DNA of 64,000 bases from Kluyvera cryocrescens NBRC 102467 (GCF_001571285.1 NZ_BCTM01000010.1:124001-188000); one strand, 5' to 3'. Positions 1-8,385 are shown, counted from the first letter of the stretch. The notes: a model not told the origin generated them from the letters alone. Numbers and translations: made by a program.

Positions 1-271
1 GCGGTAGTGCGGTTACCCGCGAGCCGCGACGATCCCGATGCAGATACCCTTCCATCGCCAACTGCTCCAGCGCTGCATTGACGGTATTGCGTGAAATCGA
101 TAACCGCTGCGCCATGACCCGCGAACCGGGGAGCCAGCTTTGCGCCTGGAGCTGCCCCTGCATAATTGCCTCTCTCAGCGTGCTGTAGAGACGGCGTTGC
201 AGCGTTTCACCCGCGCGCGCCTGTAGCGAACGTATAAGCATAGCGAAAAAGGGATCGTCGGGAATATTCAT
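1..271 (-). CDS. MocR/PdxR-type GntR-family regulator, N-terminal part (runs off the window)
   Basis: About 90 N-terminal residues are visible, starting at the ATG complementary to 269-271. They form a GntR-type winged helix-turn-helix: a helix with LYSTLREAI, the PGSRVMAQRLSISRNTV recognition region, and the LAMEGYLHRDRRGSRV wing. In MocR-type regulators this domain is joined to an aminotransferase-like domain that binds PLP; that part would lie to the left of the window. The N-terminal extension before the helix-turn-helix and the divergent metabolic-type gene favour MocR over short GntR proteins, but this cannot be proven from the fragment. It is divergent from the GNAT gene at 375, which is its most likely target. 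Confidence 0.75.
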   Translation of the reverse strand, partial: MNIPDDPFFAMLIRSLQARAGETLQRRLYSTLREAIMQGQLQAQSWLPGSRVMAQRLSISRNTVNAALEQLAMEGYLHRDRRGSRVTALP

Positions 272-283
272 CGGGCCTCCTCG

Positions 284-326
284 TGGCACCATTAAAAGAT
301 ACCTTGATGGCACTTTTTATGGAACC
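284..326. promoter_or_regulatory. Candidate MocR operator: three TGGMAC direct repeats between divergent genes
   Basis: The 103-base gap between the regulator and the GNAT gene has TGGCAC at 284-289 and 308-313 and TGGAAC at 320-325, all in the same direction. Studied MocR proteins often bind direct repeats in the divergent promoter region. Assignment to the regulator at 1-271 is inference. Confidence 0.35.
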
Positions 327-374
327 AGTAAACTTATACGCTCGACGTATTGTTTATTTCCCCAAGGAGAGGTT

Positions 375-1085
375 ATGAGTCAACTTAATCAATTCGGTCA
401 GTTAATTGGTGATGCCCTGCAAGATTGGCAGCCGCGTCCACATCCGCAGCGCGTGACGCTGGAAGGCCGCTATTGTCGCCTGGAGCCGCTAAGTCTTCAG
501 CATGCCGAGGCGCTGTTTGCCGCCCACCAGCAGGCAACGGATACCCGCGGCTGGACCTGGCTGCTGCGCGAGCCGGAAAGCTCAGTCGAAGAGTATCGTC
601 AGTGGATTGCGAGCATCGAAACGTTACAGGACCCAATCCAATTTGCGGTGATTGATAGCCGCACCGGGCTACCGGTTGGTTCCCTGGCGCTGATGCGTAT
701 TGACCCGAAAAATGGTGTGATGGAGGTGGGCCACGTTCATTTTTCTCCGCTGTTGAGCCGTACGCCGGCATCAACGGAAGCGCAGTGGCTATTGATGCGC
801 TATGCCTTTGAAACGCTAGGATATCGCCGTTACGAGTGGAAATGTAATAGCTTTAACGAACCGTCGCGTAAGGCTGCGCTGCGCTTAGGTTTTCAGTTTG
901 AAGGGCGCTTTCGTCAGGCGCTGGTGATTAAGGGCCATAATCGCGATACCGACTGGTTTTCCATTATTGATGGCGAGTGGCCGGCACTCAACCTGGCATT
1001 TCAGAAATGGCTTGCCGTCGACAATTTTACCGCCGACGGCAAGCAACGCCAGTCCCTGGAGACATTACGTAAAGCCAGCGCTTAA
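375..1085 (+). CDS. GNAT-family N-acetyltransferase (RimJ/RimL-like)
   Basis: A 236-residue protein of the RimJ/RimL type of GNAT acyltransferases, which move an acetyl group from acetyl-CoA to an amine such as a protein N-terminus or small amine. Family features are the opening [14 protein letters not shown] segment, a central strand region ([20 protein letters not shown]), the ARG-type helix region [47 protein letters not shown] (residues about 137-180) and a C-terminal strand DTDWFSII. The start at 375 has a strong AGGAGAGG Shine-Dalgarno sequence. The substrate is unknown. Its stop overlaps the end of the convergent rpmJ2 by four bases. Control by the divergent MocR-type regulator is likely but inferred. 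Confidence 0.8.
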   Translation: MSQLNQFGQLIGDALQDWQPRPHPQRVTLEGRYCRLEPLSLQHAEALFAAHQQATDTRGWTWLLREPESSVEEYRQWIASIETLQDPIQFAVIDSRTGLPVGSLALMRIDPKNGVMEVGHVHFSPLLSRTPASTEAQWLLMRYAFETLGYRRYEWKCNSFNEPSRKAALRLGFQFEGRFRQALVIKGHNRDTDWFSIIDGEWPALNLAFQKWLAVDNFTADGKQRQSLETLRKASA

Positions 1086-1222
1086 CGACGTTTCTTACGC
1101 CCCTGCACCGCCTTAAAGCGGGGGTTAGATTTGCAGATAACGTACAAACGCCCTTTGCGTTTGACGATCTGGCAATCCGGATGGCGCTGCTTTGCGCTGC
1201 GCAACGAGTTAAGCACCTGCAT
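1082..1222 (-). CDS. rpmJ2: Alternative ribosomal protein L36 (L36-2, zinc-independent)
   Basis: A 46-residue basic protein, near-identical in layout to E. coli Ykg[21 protein letters not shown] at the start, then [22 protein letters not shown]. The zinc-binding set of the housekeeping L36 is incomplete, so it can replace that protein under zinc starvation. The start at 1222 overlaps the TGA of rpmE2, with a second in-frame ATG three bases upstream at 1223-1225, so the pair is translationally coupled. The 3' end overlaps the convergent GNAT gene by four bases. The gene is easy to miss because of its length. Confidence 0.93.
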   Translation of the reverse strand: MQVLNSLRSAKQRHPDCQIVKRKGRLYVICKSNPRFKAVQGRKKRR

Positions 1223-1485
1223 CATGAACCTCTTTTTACATCAACAAAGCGACCAAAACGCTGGGTGAACCGCGCCACGCTGCCTTCTGTCGAAGCGGTA
1301 CGTTGTTTACCGGTGTAATACGGATGCGATTTGGACGAAACATCAATCGTGACATACGGATATGTCACCCCTTCCAGCTCAATTTCCCGGTCGGTTTTAA
1401 TGGTGGATCCCACGGTAAAGAACTCATTAGCGCTGGTGTCATGAAATACGACAGGACGGTAATGGGGATGGATATTGGCTTTCAT
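1222..1485 (-). CDS. rpmE2: Alternative ribosomal protein L31 type B (zinc-independent)
   Basis: An 87-residue L31 paralogue beginning [19 protein letters not shown] and containing the [18 protein letters not shown] and RFTQRFGRF blocks typical of YkgM. It lacks the CxxC zinc ribbon of the housekeeping L31. Under zinc limitation Zur is relieved, and this protein displaces the zinc form from the 50S subunit so that zinc is released. The start was chosen at the MKANIH methionine, which has a GAGGG ribosome site, not the longer frame reaching 1518 that would run into the operator. It is first in the operon, followed directly by rpmJ2. Confidence 0.95.
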   Translation of the reverse strand: MKANIHPHYRPVVFHDTSANEFFTVGSTIKTDREIELEGVTYPYVTIDVSSKSHPYYTGKQRTASTEGSVARFTQRFGRFVDVKRGS

Positions 1486-1498
1486 CTGACCCTCACTT

Positions 1499-1520
1499 AA
1501 TATGTTATAACATAACAATT
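1499..1520. promoter_or_regulatory. Zur-like operator upstream of rpmE2
   Basis: An AT-rich near-palindrome, TATGTTATAACATAACAATT, lies 14 bases upstream of the rpmE2 start. It matches the general form of enterobacterial Zur boxes (TGTTATA...TATAACA). Zur-Zn repression of rpmE2-rpmJ2 is the known arrangement in E. coli; binding here is inferred. Confidence 0.75.
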
Positions 1521-1572
1521 ACGATACGCCGTCATCCTGCACATTACAACCCCTCTCTTTACAGGGACTTTT

Positions 1573-1594
1573 CTTTTGCCAGTTTTCGCAAAAG
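1573..1594. repeat. Inverted repeat in the leader of the dioxygenase/ABC operon
   Basis: Seven-base arms CTTTTGC and GCAAAAG are separated by CAGTTTTC, about 100 bases upstream of the poly-cysteine reading frame. It could be a regulator site or a short hairpin. No known operator is recognised. Confidence 0.3.
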
Positions 1595-1692
1595 CTCAGA
1601 CCCCCGCGCGAACATAAATTAGAAATTAACGTTATTGGAGCCGATTTTTGCAATCAGGCAGGCTGTAGCTATCAACCTACAGGAGAGATCCC

Positions 1693-1824
1693 ATGCAGCG
1701 CTGTTGTTGTCATCCCCCACTCGCACCGCCTGAGTTACCCAGTATGAATCTGCAAAACGGAGATAATAATGAGCCTTACCACTCTGCCTATTCTGAGCCT
1801 CGCGCAGTACCAACAGCCGTCTGA
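1693..1824 (+). CDS. Candidate regulatory upstream ORF with Cys-Cys-Cys run
   Basis: A 43-codon frame starting MQRCCCHPPLAPPELPSMNL at an ATG with a clear CAGGAGAGA ribosome site eight bases upstream. Codons 4-6 are TGT TGT TGT, followed by a proline-rich stretch (HPPLAPPELP). The frame runs past the start of the dioxygenase gene (1769) in another reading frame and stops at 1822-1824, overlapping it by 56 bases. Three consecutive rare cysteine codons just ahead of a sulfur-type transport operon is the hallmark of a cysteine-responsive leader, as described for polycysteine leader ORFs in mycobacteria. The role here is inference. The peptide may have no function other than ribosome pausing. Confidence 0.55.
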   Translation: MQRCCCHPPLAPPELPSMNLQNGDNNEPYHSAYSEPRAVPTAV

Positions 1825-2800
1825 ACGCGAGGCATTTTTAGCGCAGCTGCGTCACGCAGCCCGCGATGTTGGTTTCTTCTATCTGACCGATCACGGTATC
1901 AACGATGCCCTGCAGCAGTCGCTGCAATCTGAATCCCGCCGTTTTTTCGCCCTGTCCGACGAACAAAAACAGCAGGTGGCGATGATTCATTCCCCACATT
2001 TCCGTGGCTACAACCGCAGTGCTGCCGAGCTAACGCGCGGCCAGCCGGATTGGCGGGAACAGTTTGATATCGGCGCCGAGCGTCAGGCCGTGTCGTTACG
2101 CGAACATGACCCGCGCTGGCTTCAATTACAGGGGCCTAATCTGTGGCCAGAATCACTGCCGACCCTGCGCCCAGTTTTACTGCAGTGGCAGCGGGCGATG
2201 ACGGAAATGGCAATGACGCTGCTGCGCGCTTTTGCCCAAGCGCTCCAACTGCCGCCGGAAGCCTTTGACACACTGTATGGTGAAAAGCCCAACGAACATA
2301 TCAAGCTTATCCGCTACCCAGGGCAGCAAGAGACGCAAAGCAGCACTCAGGGCGTGGGCGCGCACAAAGATTCCGGATTTCTGAGTTTCCTGCTGCAAGA
2401 CGAACAAAAAGGATTGCAGGTGGAGGTCAGCGACGGCCAATGGATTGACGCCAAACCGCTGCCGGGCAGCTTTGTGGTCAATATTGGCGAATTGCTGGAA
2501 CTGGCGACCAACGGCTACCTGCGGGCCACCGTTCACCGCGTGGTATCACCACCGGCCAACCAGCAACGACTCTCCATTGCCTTTTTCCTCGGTGCACAAC
2601 TCGACGCGGTGGTGCCGGTCTATACGCTACCGGAAGCGCTGGCGCGAGAGGCCAACGGGCCGCAAAGCGATCCGCAAAATCCGCTGCTGCGGGATGTCGG
2701 CTGGAACTACCTGAAAGGTCGCCTGCGCTCTCATCCAGACGTGGCCGAACGCTATTACCGCGACGTACTGCGCGCACGCAGTGAACAATTGATTGCCTGA
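1769..2800 (+). CDS. Isopenicillin-N-synthase-like Fe(II) dioxygenase
   Basis: A 343-residue member of the isopenicillin N synthase / 2-oxoglutarate Fe(II) oxygenase family. An N-terminal non-haem dioxygenase domain (residues about 5-110, with ARDVGFFYLTDHGI and FFALSDEQKQ) precedes the jelly-roll catalytic domain. Iron ligands are His199 and Asp201 (AHKDSGF) and His256 (TVHRV). Arg267-x-Ser269 (QRLSI) is the usual 2-oxoglutarate carboxylate clamp. The ATG at 1769 has a GGAG ribosome site and lies inside the poly-Cys frame. It is followed after 26 bases by a MetQ-like binding protein and the rest of an ABC transporter, so it probably oxidises an imported, perhaps sulfur-containing, compound. 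The substrate is not known. Confidence 0.85.
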   Translation: MSLTTLPILSLAQYQQPSEREAFLAQLRHAARDVGFFYLTDHGINDALQQSLQSESRRFFALSDEQKQQVAMIHSPHFRGYNRSAAELTRGQPDWREQFDIGAERQAVSLREHDPRWLQLQGPNLWPESLPTLRPVLLQWQRAMTEMAMTLLRAFAQALQLPPEAFDTLYGEKPNEHIKLIRYPGQQETQSSTQGVGAHKDSGFLSFLLQDEQKGLQVEVSDGQWIDAKPLPGSFVVNIGELLELATNGYLRATVHRVVSPPANQQRLSIAFFLGAQLDAVVPVYTLPEALAREANGPQSDPQNPLLRDVGWNYLKGRLRSHPDVAERYYRDVLRARSEQLIA

Positions 2801-2826
2801 TCCTCATTCTAATAAGGAAACACAAC

Positions 2827-3633
2827 ATGAAACACGCTGCATTTAAACTGGCAGGAATAGCATTGTCCCTTTCTCTGGCCTGGAGCGCCTCCGCCGAACC
2901 GCTGCGCATTGCCGCCGATCCGGTGCCGCACGCCGAGATCCTCAACTTCATTAAAAAACAGGATCCGAAACTCGATCTGAAAATCGTCGAGCTCACCAGC
3001 GGCGTGAATGCTAACGAACTGTTGGCCAACGGCGATGTTGACGCCAACTATTTCCAGCACGTGCCGTATTTAAAAGATCAGGAAAAAGCGCTGGGTAAAA
3101 CCTTTGCTGTCGCCGCTACCGTGCACATTGAGCCGCTGGGCATTTATTCGCGTAAGCATAAAGATCTGCAATCGCTGCCGGAAGGCGCCACCGTCGCGGT
3201 ACCTAATAACACCACCAATTTAAGCCGCGCGCTGTTCCTGCTTCAGAGCAAAGGGCTGATTAAGCTGGATGCGAAATTTACCGACCCGGCGACAACCCTC
3301 GCCACGCCGAAGGATATCGTTGAGAACCCGCACAAGCTGAAAATTCTCGAAGTGGAATCACCGCAAATCCCGCGTTCTCTGGACGATGTGGATCTTGGTG
3401 TTATCAACGGAAACTATGCGCTGGAGGCCGGCTTATCGCCAGCCAAAGATGCGCTGGGACTGGAAAGCGCCACCAATAATCCTTACGCCAATATTCTGGT
3501 GACGAATCCACAGTTGGCCAACGATCCGCGAATTAAAGAGCTGGCGAAAGATCTCACCTCGCCACAGGTTGCTGAGTTTATCCGCCAGCACTATAACGGC
3601 TCCGTGATTCCGGTTAGCGCGCCAAAATCATGA
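2827..3633 (+). CDS. MetQ/NlpA-family ABC substrate-binding protein
   Basis: A 268-residue periplasmic binding protein of the NlpA/MetQ family, which takes up methionine and related compounds. The signal peptide covers residues 1-23 and ends with ASAEP. There is no lipobox cysteine, so the protein should be soluble rather than lipid-anchored, unlike MetQ. Family blocks seen are [41 protein letters not shown] and [17 protein letters not shown], which shape the ligand cleft. The stop overlaps the ATG of the ATPase gene by four bases. The ligand is probably an amino acid or organosulfur compound, as inferred from family and operon. Confidence 0.88.
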   Translation: MKHAAFKLAGIALSLSLAWSASAEPLRIAADPVPHAEILNFIKKQDPKLDLKIVELTSGVNANELLANGDVDANYFQHVPYLKDQEKALGKTFAVAATVHIEPLGIYSRKHKDLQSLPEGATVAVPNNTTNLSRALFLLQSKGLIKLDAKFTDPATTLATPKDIVENPHKLKILEVESPQIPRSLDDVDLGVINGNYALEAGLSPAKDALGLESATNNPYANILVTNPQLANDPRIKELAKDLTSPQVAEFIRQHYNGSVIPVSAPKS

Positions 3634-4421
3634 TCGTCATTGAAGGGCTGACAAAGCAGTATGCCGGGAGCGGCCAACCGGCACTCAACGACGTCTCGTT
3701 TACCGTTCCGAAAGGAGCGATTTACGGAATACTGGGGCGCAGCGGCGCGGGTAAAAGCACCCTGATTCGCTGTCTAAACCTACTGGAGCGGCCCAGCGCG
3801 GGGCGCATCCTGTTTAACGGTGAAGATATCGTGCAGTTCGATAAGGCGCGTCTACGCGCCCATCGCCTGCGCACCGGCATGATTTTTCAGCACTTCAATC
3901 TGCTGCACGCCCGTAACGTTGCCGACAACGTGGCGGTACCGCTGGAGATCGCAGGCGTAGCGAAAGCACAGCGACAACAAAGGGTTGCGGAGTTGCTCAC
4001 GCTGGTCGGGCTGGCTGATAAAGCGGCCGCCTTTCCCTCGCAGCTCTCCGGCGGGCAAAAACAGCGCGTGGGCATTGCCCGCGCGCTGGCAGCCGACCCG
4101 GACGTGCTGCTGTGTGATGAGGCCACCAGCGCGCTCGATGCCGAAACCACCGCCAGCGTACTGGCGCTGCTGGAAACCATCAATCGCCAGTTAGGGCTCA
4201 CTATCGTCCTGATTACCCACCAGCTCGAAGTGGTGAAAAATCTCTGCGATCACGCGGCGCTACTGGAAAGTGGTGAACTGCAGGAGAGCGGAAAAATTGC
4301 CGACCTGCTGGCCGCCCCCTGGTCACGTCTGCGGGATATCTTGCTCGGCGATGGCGATGAAGAACGCCGCTTCCTTGCGCGTCACGGTCTGGACAGGAGA
4401 CACCTATGCATAGTCGCATGA
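3630..4421 (+). CDS. MetN-like ABC transporter ATPase without the NIL domain
   Basis: A 263-residue nucleotide-binding subunit with Walker [10 protein letters not shown] (about residues 36-44), the signature [15 protein letters not shown], Walker [13 protein letters not shown] and the H-loop ITHQ. The domain is closest to MetN, but the protein ends about 20 residues after the ATPase core. The C-terminal NIL domain (MetN is about 343 residues) that gives methionine trans-inhibition is therefore missing. It overlaps the upstream gene by four bases (ATGA) and the permease gene by 16 bases, so the three are translated as a unit. Confidence 0.9.
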   Translation: MIVIEGLTKQYAGSGQPALNDVSFTVPKGAIYGILGRSGAGKSTLIRCLNLLERPSAGRILFNGEDIVQFDKARLRAHRLRTGMIFQHFNLLHARNVADNVAVPLEIAGVAKAQRQQRVAELLTLVGLADKAAAFPSQLSGGQKQRVGIARALAADPDVLLCDEATSALDAETTASVLALLETINRQLGLTIVLITHQLEVVKNLCDHAALLESGELQESGKIADLLAAPWSRLRDILLGDGDEERRFLARHGLDRRHLCIVA

Positions 4422-5077
4422 GCTGGGAAGATTTATGGCCTTTATTGGTTGATGGCACGTTGGACACACTTTACATGGTCGGTCTGGCGGCCCTGTTTAC
4501 CGTCCTGATTGGCCTTCCGCTTGGCGTGCTACTGTTTCTTTCGCGCCGCCACGGACTGATGCCGATGCCACGGGTGAATGCCGTGCTGGGGACGATTATC
4601 AACACGGGCCGTTCGCTGCCGTTTATCGTGCTGCTCATTGCCCTGATCCCCTTTACCCGTCTGCTGGTGGGAACCACCCTCGGCAGTACGGCGGCGATCG
4701 TGCCCATCACCATCGGCGCATTTCCATTTTTCGCACGTCTGACCGAAAGCGCGCTGGATGAAGTGGACTACGGACGTATTGAAGCGGTGCTCTCAATGGG
4801 CGGTAACATCTGGCACATCATCACCAAAGCCCTGCTGCCTGAAGCCCTTCCGTCGCTGCTGGCGGCTACCACGCTGACGATCGTCATGCTGATTGGTTTT
4901 TCCTCCATGGCCGGCGTTATCGGCGGCGGCGGGCTGGGCGATCTGGCCATTCGCTATGGTTATCAGCGTTTCAACGATCAGATCATGGTCGGGACGGTAT
5001 TCATCCTGGTGCTGATGGTACAAGGAGTGCAAATGGGCGGCGACAGATTGGTCAGGGCGTTGGCGCATCGGCGATAA
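4406..5077 (+). CDS. MetI-like ABC transporter permease
   Basis: A 223-residue inner-membrane permease with five or so hydrophobic spans and the EAA coupling motif region ([26 protein letters not shown], about residues 115-140) that contacts the ATPase. The C-terminal half has the MetI-type [24 protein letters not shown] sequence. The first ATG at 4406 has an AGGAG ribosome site and was chosen over a methionine four codons later. It is the last gene of the dioxygenase/ABC operon. The intergenic space to pdeB (about 90 bases) shows no obvious terminator. Confidence 0.9.
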   Translation: MHSRMSWEDLWPLLVDGTLDTLYMVGLAALFTVLIGLPLGVLLFLSRRHGLMPMPRVNAVLGTIINTGRSLPFIVLLIALIPFTRLLVGTTLGSTAAIVPITIGAFPFFARLTESALDEVDYGRIEAVLSMGGNIWHIITKALLPEALPSLLAATTLTIVMLIGFSSMAGVIGGGGLGDLAIRYGYQRFNDQIMVGTVFILVLMVQGVQMGGDRLVRALAHRR

Positions 5078-5170
5078 ACCGAGGGAGAGCCGCCAGAAAT
5101 CGATTTCACGCAATAAGCACATGGAATGTCAGGTATACTTGTCATACTTCTCCCAGGATAAGGACTGGCA

Positions 5171-6736
5171 GTGACTACTCGACATCTGGTCGGTCTGATA
5201 ACCGGCGTGCTTATTCTGGCGATACTTCTCCCTATACTGCTGAGCATCTGGCTGGCTCAACGTGAAGCACACCGCCAATTTATGGATGAGCAAGCGACCT
5301 ATGCGTCCCGCGTATTAATCCGCAGCGAGCAGGTCATGGGCCAGGTGAAAAAAGCGTTAACAGAGATGGATACGCTGAAAGTGGGCGGCTGTAGCCCTGC
5401 CCACCTTCAGGAAATGCGGCGTATCTCCTATGCCTGGCGCTATATTCAGGAAGTACTGTACCTGAATGGGCTGACGACACAGTGCTCTTCGCTTGAGAGT
5501 AGCGGTAGCCCCTTCACCTTCCCTGAACCCGATCGCATCTTACCCTCGGGCTATCGCGCGTGGTATACCGAACAAAACGATCTGGGTATGCATCGCTATA
5601 TGGCGGCTTTTGCCTCAGACCACCACATGGTGATTATCGATCCCATCTCATTTATTGACGTTATTCCGTTTACGAATTCCCCGACCCAGGTCGCGCTTAT
5701 TAGCACCGTCACGAACCGGGTTCTCGCCAACAGCGCCCCACTTGATGAGCAAGCCTGGCTTCGAATCAAAAATGAAAATCTGGAAACGCTAACCGAGAAT
5801 AATATCGTTTATACGGTGCGTCATTATCCGGAACTGCAGGTCTCCATTCTCACCTGGTCCTCCACGCTGCCGCTGTCTGAACGTCTGCATCATCAACTTC
5901 TTATCTGGATGCCAGCAGGGATATTGATCAGCCTGTTAGCAAGCTGGCTGATTATTCGCGTCCTGCGCCGTTTGCAATCGCCTCACCAGCAAATGCGCGA
6001 TGCGCTCAATAACGCCGAGATTAGCGTTAACTATCAGCCCATCGTCTCGCTTACCGATGGCAGAGTCGTCGGCTGTGAAGCGCTGGCGCGCTGGAAACAG
6101 GCGGATGGTAGCTACCTGTCACCGGATATTTTCATCCCGCTGGCTGAGGAAAGCGGGCTCATCACCCGCCTGACGGAAAACGTGGTGAAAAGGGTATTCC
6201 GCGATCTCGGAAAATGGCTGCATCTGCATCCGGAAATACATGTCTCAATTAATTTGTCGGTCGCCGATTTTCAATCGGTGATGTTACAAACCATCCTGCA
6301 TCAGCAGCTACGAATCTGGCAGGTTCGGCCGCAGCAAATCGCTCTGGAGCTGACCGAGCGCGGTTTTGCCGATCCTAAAACCACCCTGCCGGCTATCGCG
6401 GCCTATCGCCGTGCCGGACATGCCGTCTATATTGATGACTTTGGCACCGGCTACTCCAGCCTGCGCTATCTACAGGATCTGGAAGTCGATACCTTAAAGC
6501 TGGATAAGTCGTTCGTTGACGCGCTGGAATATGCGCAGGTGACGCCGTATATCATTGAGATGGCGAAAACGCTGCAGCTAAACATTGTGGCGGAAGGCAT
6601 CGAAACGGCCTGCCAGGAGAAATGGCTACGTGAGCACGGCGTTCAATTCGGGCAAGGCTGGCTTTATAGCAAGGCCCTGCCGAAGGAGGCTTTTATTTTG
6701 TGGGCGGAGAGCAATCTGCGGACACACGCTACTTGA
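5171..6736 (+). CDS. pdeB: CSS-domain / EAL c-di-GMP phosphodiesterase
   Basis: A 521-residue membrane phosphodiesterase that hydrolyses cyclic di-GMP to pGpG. Layout: a transmembrane helix at about residues 6-28, a periplasmic CSS-motif sensor domain (CSS at [11 protein letters not shown]), a second helix at about 245-265, then the EAL domain. The EAL motif is intact (CEALARW), as are the metal and catalytic blocks [19 protein letters not shown] and VAEGIET. The start is GTG, with AAGGA seven bases upstream. Size and neighbourhood (close to ffs in E. coli) match YlaB/PdeB. In CSS-type enzymes the cysteine pair forms a periplasmic disulfide that tunes activity. The 3' end overlaps convergent rcnR by eight bases. 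Confidence 0.88.
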   Translation: MTTRHLVGLITGVLILAILLPILLSIWLAQREAHRQFMDEQATYASRVLIRSEQVMGQVKKALTEMDTLKVGGCSPAHLQEMRRISYAWRYIQEVLYLNGLTTQCSSLESSGSPFTFPEPDRILPSGYRAWYTEQNDLGMHRYMAAFASDHHMVIIDPISFIDVIPFTNSPTQVALISTVTNRVLANSAPLDEQAWLRIKNENLETLTENNIVYTVRHYPELQVSILTWSSTLPLSERLHHQLLIWMPAGILISLLASWLIIRVLRRLQSPHQQMRDALNNAEISVNYQPIVSLTDGRVVGCEALARWKQADGSYLSPDIFIPLAEESGLITRLTENVVKRVFRDLGKWLHLHPEIHVSINLSVADFQSVMLQTILHQQLRIWQVRPQQIALELTERGFADPKTTLPAIAAYRRAGHAVYIDDFGTGYSSLRYLQDLEVDTLKLDKSFVDALEYAQVTPYIIEMAKTLQLNIVAEGIETACQEKWLREHGVQFGQGWLYSKALPKEAFILWAESNLRTHAT

Positions 6737-7001
6737 GATAAGATTTAATCACCTGCATCACCACGTCAAGATCGGCTTCGCGCTGCATCTCTTCGGGTTC
6801 TTTCACCACGTGATCGGTAAGATGCCCCTGAATCACCTGCAACATCATGCCATTCACCGCACCGCGAATCGCTGCTAGCTGCTGTAACACCTCAGCGCAT
6901 TCGTGCTCGCGATTGAGCATTTTTTCCAGCGCAACGCTCTGCCCCTGAATTTTCTTCAGGCGCGTCAATAACATCTTCTTGTGCCGTACGGTATGTGACA
7001 T
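6729..7001 (-). CDS. rcnR: Nickel/cobalt-responsive repressor RcnR
   Basis: A 90-residue all-helical CsoR/RcnR-family repressor. The Ni/Co ligands known from E. coli are all present at matching positions: His3, Cys35, His60 and His64. Apo-RcnR binds the rcnR-rcnA intergenic operator and releases it when Ni(II) or Co(II) binds. It is divergent from rcnA with two classical operator copies between them. Confidence 0.96.
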   Translation of the reverse strand: MSHTVRHKKMLLTRLKKIQGQSVALEKMLNREHECAEVLQQLAAIRGAVNGMMLQVIQGHLTDHVVKEPEEMQREADLDVVMQVIKSYLK

Positions 7002-7065
7002 AGCCGGATCCTGTTCTTAACTCCTGCGCAAGCATACCACGCGCAGCTATTGCCGCACATTTTTA

Positions 7066-7101
7066 TACTGGGGGGTAGTAGTAATGTACTGGGAGGGAGT
7101 A
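7066..7101. promoter_or_regulatory. Tandem RcnR operators
   Basis: Two copies of the TACTG-G-tract-AGTA motif, TACTGGGGGGTAGTA at 7066-7080 and TACTGGGAGGGAGTA at 7087-7101, lie 21 bases apart between rcnR and rcnA. The G-tract forms the A-form-like DNA that RcnR recognises. The first copy has the full six-G tract; in the second the tract is interrupted by an A. Confidence 0.93.
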
Positions 7102-7134
7102 TAGTAAATCCACTTTCAGCAAGGATCCTCACTC

Positions 7135-7977
7135 ATGACCGACTTCACTACACTCTTACAACAGGGCAATGCCTGGTTCTTTATTCCCGGCGCCATTTTG
7201 CTTGGCGCACTGCATGGCCTGGAACCTGGACACTCTAAAACCATGATGGCGGCCTTCATCGTCGCTATTCGCGGCACGCTGAAACAGGCGATTTTACTGG
7301 GGCTGGCGGCGACGCTGTCGCATACGGTCGTGGTGTGGGTTATCGCGATGGCGGGGATGTGGTTTGGCCGCGGCTGGGATGCGCAAACCGCCGAGCCGTG
7401 GTTCCAGTTGCTTTCCGGGATCATCATTATTGCCATCGCCCTGTGGATGCTCTGGCGGACCTGGCGCGAATCACGCGGGGCGCATAACCATGATCACAGC
7501 GATCATCACGGCCACTCACATCATCACGACCACAGCGATCACGCTCATGATCATCATCACCACGATGAGCACCACCATGGCGCGTTGGTCGATGCCGACT
7601 GGCAGGATGCCCACCAGCGCGCCCATGCCGAGGAGATCAACCGTCGTTTTACCGGCCAGCAGGTTACCACTGGGCAAATTATGCTGTTTGGCCTGACCGG
7701 CGGGCTCATCCCCTGCCCAGCATCGATAACCATTCTGCTTATCTGTTTGCAGCTTAAACATGTGGCGCTGGGGGCGACGCTGGTGTTGAGCTTTAGCGTG
7801 GGTCTGGCGCTAACGTTAGTTGCCTCTGGTGCCATCGCGGCGATAAGCCTCAAGCATATGACTAAACGCTGGAGCGGGTTCGGCGAGCTGTCGCGAAAGG
7901 CGCCGTGGTTCTCCGGCGCGCTAATTATTCTGGTGGGGATCTACATGATGGCGCACGGCATCAGCGCCTTAGCCTGA
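7135..7977 (+). CDS. rcnA: Nickel/cobalt efflux protein RcnA
   Basis: A 280-residue polytopic inner-membrane exporter of Ni(II) and Co(II). Hydrophobic spans flank a cytosolic loop (about residues 118-160) with a dense His/Asp run, HNHDHSDHHGHSHHHDHSDH and onward, that binds metal. Conserved membrane motifs include HGLEPGHSKTMMAAF in the first span and GGLIPCPASITILLICL after the loop. The ATG at 7135 follows AAGGA. No rcnB homologue lies downstream, unlike E. coli, where rcnB follows rcnA. Confidence 0.95.
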   Translation: MTDFTTLLQQGNAWFFIPGAILLGALHGLEPGHSKTMMAAFIVAIRGTLKQAILLGLAATLSHTVVVWVIAMAGMWFGRGWDAQTAEPWFQLLSGIIIIAIALWMLWRTWRESRGAHNHDHSDHHGHSHHHDHSDHAHDHHHHDEHHHGALVDADWQDAHQRAHAEEINRRFTGQQVTTGQIMLFGLTGGLIPCPASITILLICLQLKHVALGATLVLSFSVGLALTLVASGAIAAISLKHMTKRWSGFGELSRKAPWFSGALIILVGIYMMAHGISALA

Positions 7978-8120
7978 TGCCGGGGATACGGTTTAATGCT
8001 GCTGCCAGCGATGTGCGCCATAGTTGAGCCGGCGAGCGATCAGCGTCAGATTTGCGCGCTCAGCCCCGCCGTCGCCAAATCAGCACCTTCCAGAGTCACC
8101 TGAATGGCTAATTCTCCTGC

Positions 8121-8309
8121 TTAAAGCGGTCTACAACGCCGGCGGCCATTCAGCGACTGCCGCGATGCGCTGCTATCATCCCGCATCGCGGCCTGTACCT
8201 TATGCCGAGTGCGCGGTGATACGTGCACAGCCTGGTTAATTACCCACGACACGGTCTGGTAGGAAACCCCGGCGACGCGGGCCACACCATAAAGCGTTAT
8301 CGATTTCAT
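8121..8309 (-). pseudogene. lacI: lacI N-terminal remnant
   Basis: The frame begins MKSITLYGVARVAGVSYQTV and continues SWVINQAVHVSPRTRHKVQAAM, a near copy of the lac repressor DNA-binding head (TLYDVAEYAGVSYQTVSRVVNQASHVS in E. coli). After about 42 residues homology stops abruptly and the frame ends at 8121. The hinge, core and tetramer domains are gone. In the recognition helix the conserved Arg after TVS is Trp. The 140 bases beyond (7985-8120, same strand) hold a short frame ending NLTLIARRLNYGAHRWQQH and a stop, which may be a degraded lacI tail. No lacZYA is present. Confidence 0.8.
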
Positions 8310-8385
8310 ACTTCTTCAGGTTACCTGGCATGATAACAGCCGTGTCACCTGAAAATGTCCACAACGCTGTGAGCGCTTCGTAAAA

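Noticed and set aside
1619-1813. 64-residue minus-strand frame across the dioxygenase leader
   Set aside because: No ribosome site and it overlaps the real start region; the plus-strand poly-Cys frame explains the leader better.
5171-6736. Possible GGDEF or hybrid diguanylate cyclase reading of the pdeB gene
   Set aside because: No GGDEF domain is present; the order is CSS sensor then a complete EAL domain.
7490-7580. Repetitive CATCAC/GATCAT stretch that looks like a tandem repeat
   Set aside because: It encodes the known His-rich metal loop of RcnA and stays in frame; not an independent repeat.
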